NCBI GenBank assembly: GCA_018656645.1
Contig: JABHZL010000054.1
Span: 1 to 53,718, forward strand
Length of the DNA: 53,718 nt
DNA from: Phycisphaerae bacterium
GTDB lineage: Bacteria > Planctomycetota > Phycisphaerae > Phycisphaerales > SM1A02
Reading direction: 5' to 3'
The notes under the pieces are model-generated. The model did not search any database, had not been told where the DNA came from, and worked only from the letters and a program-made list of their open reading frames with translations. The position numbers and the translations under genes were made by a program. Position 1 is the stretch's first letter; every line of letters starts with the position of its first letter. Positions 51,712 to 53,718 of this stretch are shown piece after piece.

Positions 51712-51717
51712 ATTGTA
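51712..51717 (-). promoter_or_regulatory. -10 box of purD, leaderless type
   Basis: Minus-strand TACAAT, six bases (GCTGAG), ATG at 51705; TTGAAT lies 16 bp upstream as a fair -35. The hexamer overlaps GTAAC-G-GTTAC (51715-51725), an 11-bp palindrome that could be an operator. Confidence 0.6.
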
Positions 51718-51721
51718 ACGG

Positions 51722-53572
51722 TTACTGAAGTTCATTCAATGGAACTTCAATCACACAATGTAAACCATTTTTATTGAAATCTAATATGATTTTTCCATTC
51801 ATTTCATGACCCACTAGACCTTCAAGTAGGGATGTTCCGGTACTTGTAATTCGCTCATTTGGCACTGGTGGACCATCTGTTTCTATCCATGAAAGTTGTA
51901 CTTGATTATCGGGAAGGATTTTCGTGGAAACCAATACATTTCCTGCATCAATCTTTAGGGCCCCGTGTTTCATTGCATTTGTTGCAAGTTCGTGAATCAC
52001 CATACACATCGGTCTAGCTAATACACCAAACAATTCGACATCAGGACCTTTAAACTGGATTTGGCTTCTTGGTCCAACCATATATGGCTGTAATGTCAAT
52101 TGCAGAATATCCCGAAGCCATGCCCCGCTCCACTGAGATTTTGCAAGCGTAGAATGGGCTACCGCAAGGGCATGCAATCGACCATCGAGTGTTTTTGCAT
52201 ATTCCTGGACTGATGTTGCACCTTGTTTTGACAATTCAACAAGGGACATCACCGAGGCAATGTTGTTCTTCACCCTATGATCGAGTTCACGCATCATGAT
52301 CAATTGCTGCTCTTCAAGTTCATGCCTTCTTGTAATATCAACAGAAACTCCAGAAACTCCAACGATTACTTCATCCTCATCTTTGACTGGGGTGAACCAA
52401 GTTTCAAAAATATGATCTCCAATTTTAATCTTCGTATGTGACTCTTCTCCAGCGAGCGCATAGCTCGCATGTTCAAGTACTTCAGGATAATTGCGATAGA
52501 GTTCATACATACTTCTCCCAACAACATCGCCTGCTTGGGCACCCATACTCCCAAGACCAAGCCCCTCGCTCAAAGTAAATATTCCCTCTGTGTCAATTCC
52601 AAACAAAACAACGGGCGAGTGGCTTGTAATCAAACGATATCGTTCTTCACTAGAACGAAGTTTAAATTCTTCCGCTGCTTGTTTCCGATCTTCAATTCGA
52701 CGTTCAATCGATCTTGCGTATCCATTGAGAACAATCGTTGCTTCTAGAATCTCGTTTGGAAGCCAATGCCGAACACCTTGCATAATTTCAAAACATGCAA
52801 ATGCCTCAACAACACCGTTAACTATTGCAGGTACTGCAAGAATTGCGTTCACTGAGCACTCTGCAATAGCCTCAGCAACACCTTGTGGCAAATCTGATCG
52901 ATCACTCGACTCAATTGTAATAGCACCTTCTTTTTCGAGTTTATCTTTCCACCATGCAACTGCTTCCTCAGGAACTTGCGTTGGAAGTTCTGGAGTTTCA
53001 TTATTATCTCGACGTACCCATTCGTGTGTAATAAATGCTCGCCCATCTTTACGAAACCGAACAAGCCTCGATCTATCTACAACAAGCGCAGAACCTAATG
53101 TTTTTAAGAACGAATTAATATTTGCGTTGATATCTCCGCTTTCTAACAAACTTGCAAGACTTGATCGACCTGCAATATGTAATCGTGAAAAATATTCGTT
53201 TGCTCGTGCTTGTGTTCCATCACTGATAAAACCAACAACTTCATGTGCCGCTATTTTTGAAAAACGGAATTCAATCCATCTGTATCTTTCTTTTGCATCA
53301 CGAAATCGATAATAAATTGTTCGCTCTGTAGATTCATCTTTTTCTGATAAAGCCGCAATAACCGCGTCAATATCATTTGGATGAATTCGGCCAATCCACA
53401 AATCTCTTTGTGTGCACAAATCTTCACTTGATACACCAAAAATTGTTGATCCGTTTTCTGTAACTGACCCAGTAAGCCACTCACCCATTTTCTTATCCTT
53501 ATTGAATGCAAGAGAATGGATACCGATAGTAAGTTTGGAGAATGCAATTGATTCTGGTGATGGCTCGCTCAT
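51722..53572 (-). CDS. HWE/HisKA_2-type sensor histidine kinase (PAS-GAF-PAS)
   Basis: Soluble sensor kinase of 616 residues; no membrane segment is apparent. Order: an N-terminal PAS domain (about 25-130, YRFRDAKERYRWIEFRFSKI), a GAF domain (about 150-290, LGSALVVDRSRLVRFRKDG, AILAVPAIVNGVVEAFACFE), a second PAS (about 310-415, RYRLITSHSPVVLFGIDTEG), then the kinase. The phosphorylated His432 is in MRELDHRVKNNIASV; RLHALAVAHSTLAKSQWSG is the HWE-type segment and HELATNAMKHGAL the N-box. The predicted start has TATAAA five bases upstream. No partner regulator adjoins; the GAF-receiver protein at 37777 lies 14 kb away. Confidence 0.88.
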   Translation of the reverse strand: MSEPSPESIAFSKLTIGIHSLAFNKDKKMGEWLTGSVTENGSTIFGVSSEDLCTQRDLWIGRIHPNDIDAVIAALSEKDESTERTIYYRFRDAKERYRWIEFRFSKIAAHEVVGFISDGTQARANEYFSRLHIAGRSSLASLLESGDINANINSFLKTLGSALVVDRSRLVRFRKDGRAFITHEWVRRDNNETPELPTQVPEEAVAWWKDKLEKEGAITIESSDRSDLPQGVAEAIAECSVNAILAVPAIVNGVVEAFACFEIMQGVRHWLPNEILEATIVLNGYARSIERRIEDRKQAAEEFKLRSSEERYRLITSHSPVVLFGIDTEGIFTLSEGLGLGSMGAQAGDVVGRSMYELYRNYPEVLEHASYALAGEESHTKIKIGDHIFETWFTPVKDEDEVIVGVSGVSVDITRRHELEEQQLIMMRELDHRVKNNIASVMSLVELSKQGATSVQEYAKTLDGRLHALAVAHSTLAKSQWSGAWLRDILQLTLQPYMVGPRSQIQFKGPDVELFGVLARPMCMVIHELATNAMKHGALKIDAGNVLVSTKILPDNQVQLSWIETDGPPVPNERITSTGTSLLEGLVGHEMNGKIILDFNKNGLHCVIEVPLNELQ

Positions 53573-53676
53573 ATCACTTTATAAGATACCCGCAATCATG
53601 ATTTCGCCCCTGAGGGACACGCAAACGAACTGCCTACTGAGTCGATCGCTGCGTGCCCCTATAGGTAGTCATTTCT

Positions 53677-53718
53677 ATGCGCCTTCAGAAGTTTTTTTCA
53701 CGGCTATGGCTTCTGCAA
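53677..53718 (+). CDS. Possible N-terminus of a gene leaving the window
   Basis: ATG 53677 opens 14 codons (MRLQKFFSRLWLLQ) to the window edge. The basic then hydrophobic start could be a signal peptide or membrane anchor. A divergent gene is expected here because the histidine kinase starts at 53572 on the other strand. Only the first codons are visible, so this could be chance. Confidence 0.25.
   Translation, partial: MRLQKFFSRLWLLQ

Noticed and set aside
1-53718. Mobile elements, CRISPR arrays or tRNA genes
   Set aside because: I found no transposase or integrase, no regular spacer-repeat array and no tRNA-like cloverleaf on either strand; I could not run a covariance search.

Overview
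The window reads as a compact stretch of a free-living bacterial chromosome, most likely a planctomycete of the class Phycisphaerae (order Phycisphaerales or a close marine relative). The pointers are a secreted FG-GAP protein ending in a dockerin-like double EF-hand of the type common in that group, a prepilin-like protein with a C-terminal H-X9-DG motif, a squalene-cyclase-repeat/DUF4159-like protein, a GldA / fused GldFG / DUF4340 ABC operon, and a DUF502-hpf-ptsN-HPr cluster. By eye the DNA is fairly AT-rich. Taxonomy is inferred from gene content only. I saw no tRNA, rRNA, CRISPR array, insertion sequence or prophage; nearly everything is core metabolism and information processing.

Layout. 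1-5.8 kb: miaA, topA, ispG and a pilin-like protein on the plus strand. 5.9-7.8 kb: an ExbB/TolQ-type proton channel translationally coupled to a TraB/GumN protein, minus strand. 7.9-19.5 kb: a long plus-strand run with isoprenoid genes (polyprenyl diphosphate synthase, dxs), a GATase-methyltransferase pair, sppA, a DUF4159-like protein, a hypothetical, a thioesterase, purN, and DUF502-hpf-ptsN-HPr. 19.6-29.1 kb: gpsA, a P1B-type ATPase with a CPG motif, class I aldolase, the FG-GAP/dockerin protein, a signal-less gamma-glutamyltransferase with mnmA, and an RNase HII-like protein with an altered signature. 29.1-32.7 kb: fusA with a long, hairpin-rich leader, then ribD. 32.7-37.6 kb: the three-gene ABC operon. 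37.8-53.6 kb: a GAF-response regulator, prmC, putA, a Kef-type transporter, a TSUP permease, plsC, cmk, a TIM-barrel protein, gcvH-uvrB, purD and an HWE-type histidine kinase; a gene fragment may start at the right edge.

How the genes work together. ispG and dxs are two steps of the MEP pathway and the prenyl synthase next to dxs uses its products; miaA also uses dimethylallyl diphosphate. purN and purD are purine steps. gpsA and plsC feed phospholipid synthesis. mnmA, miaA, prmC, fusA and hpf act on tRNA modification, release-factor methylation, elongation and ribosome hibernation. ptsN, HPr and DUF502 form an envelope/regulatory PTS-like cluster.

The strongest system-level signal is transcriptional. 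Many first genes of transcription units have a -10-like hexamer (TANNNT) ending exactly 6 or 7 nt before the start codon and no Shine-Dalgarno sequence, which predicts leaderless mRNAs. Internal operon genes instead use overlaps or clear Shine-Dalgarno sites. This pattern decides the start codon of miaA, exbB, rnhB, kefB, tauE and purD. The other main non-coding signals are the structured fusA leader and a 33-bp repeat shared by two divergent promoter regions.
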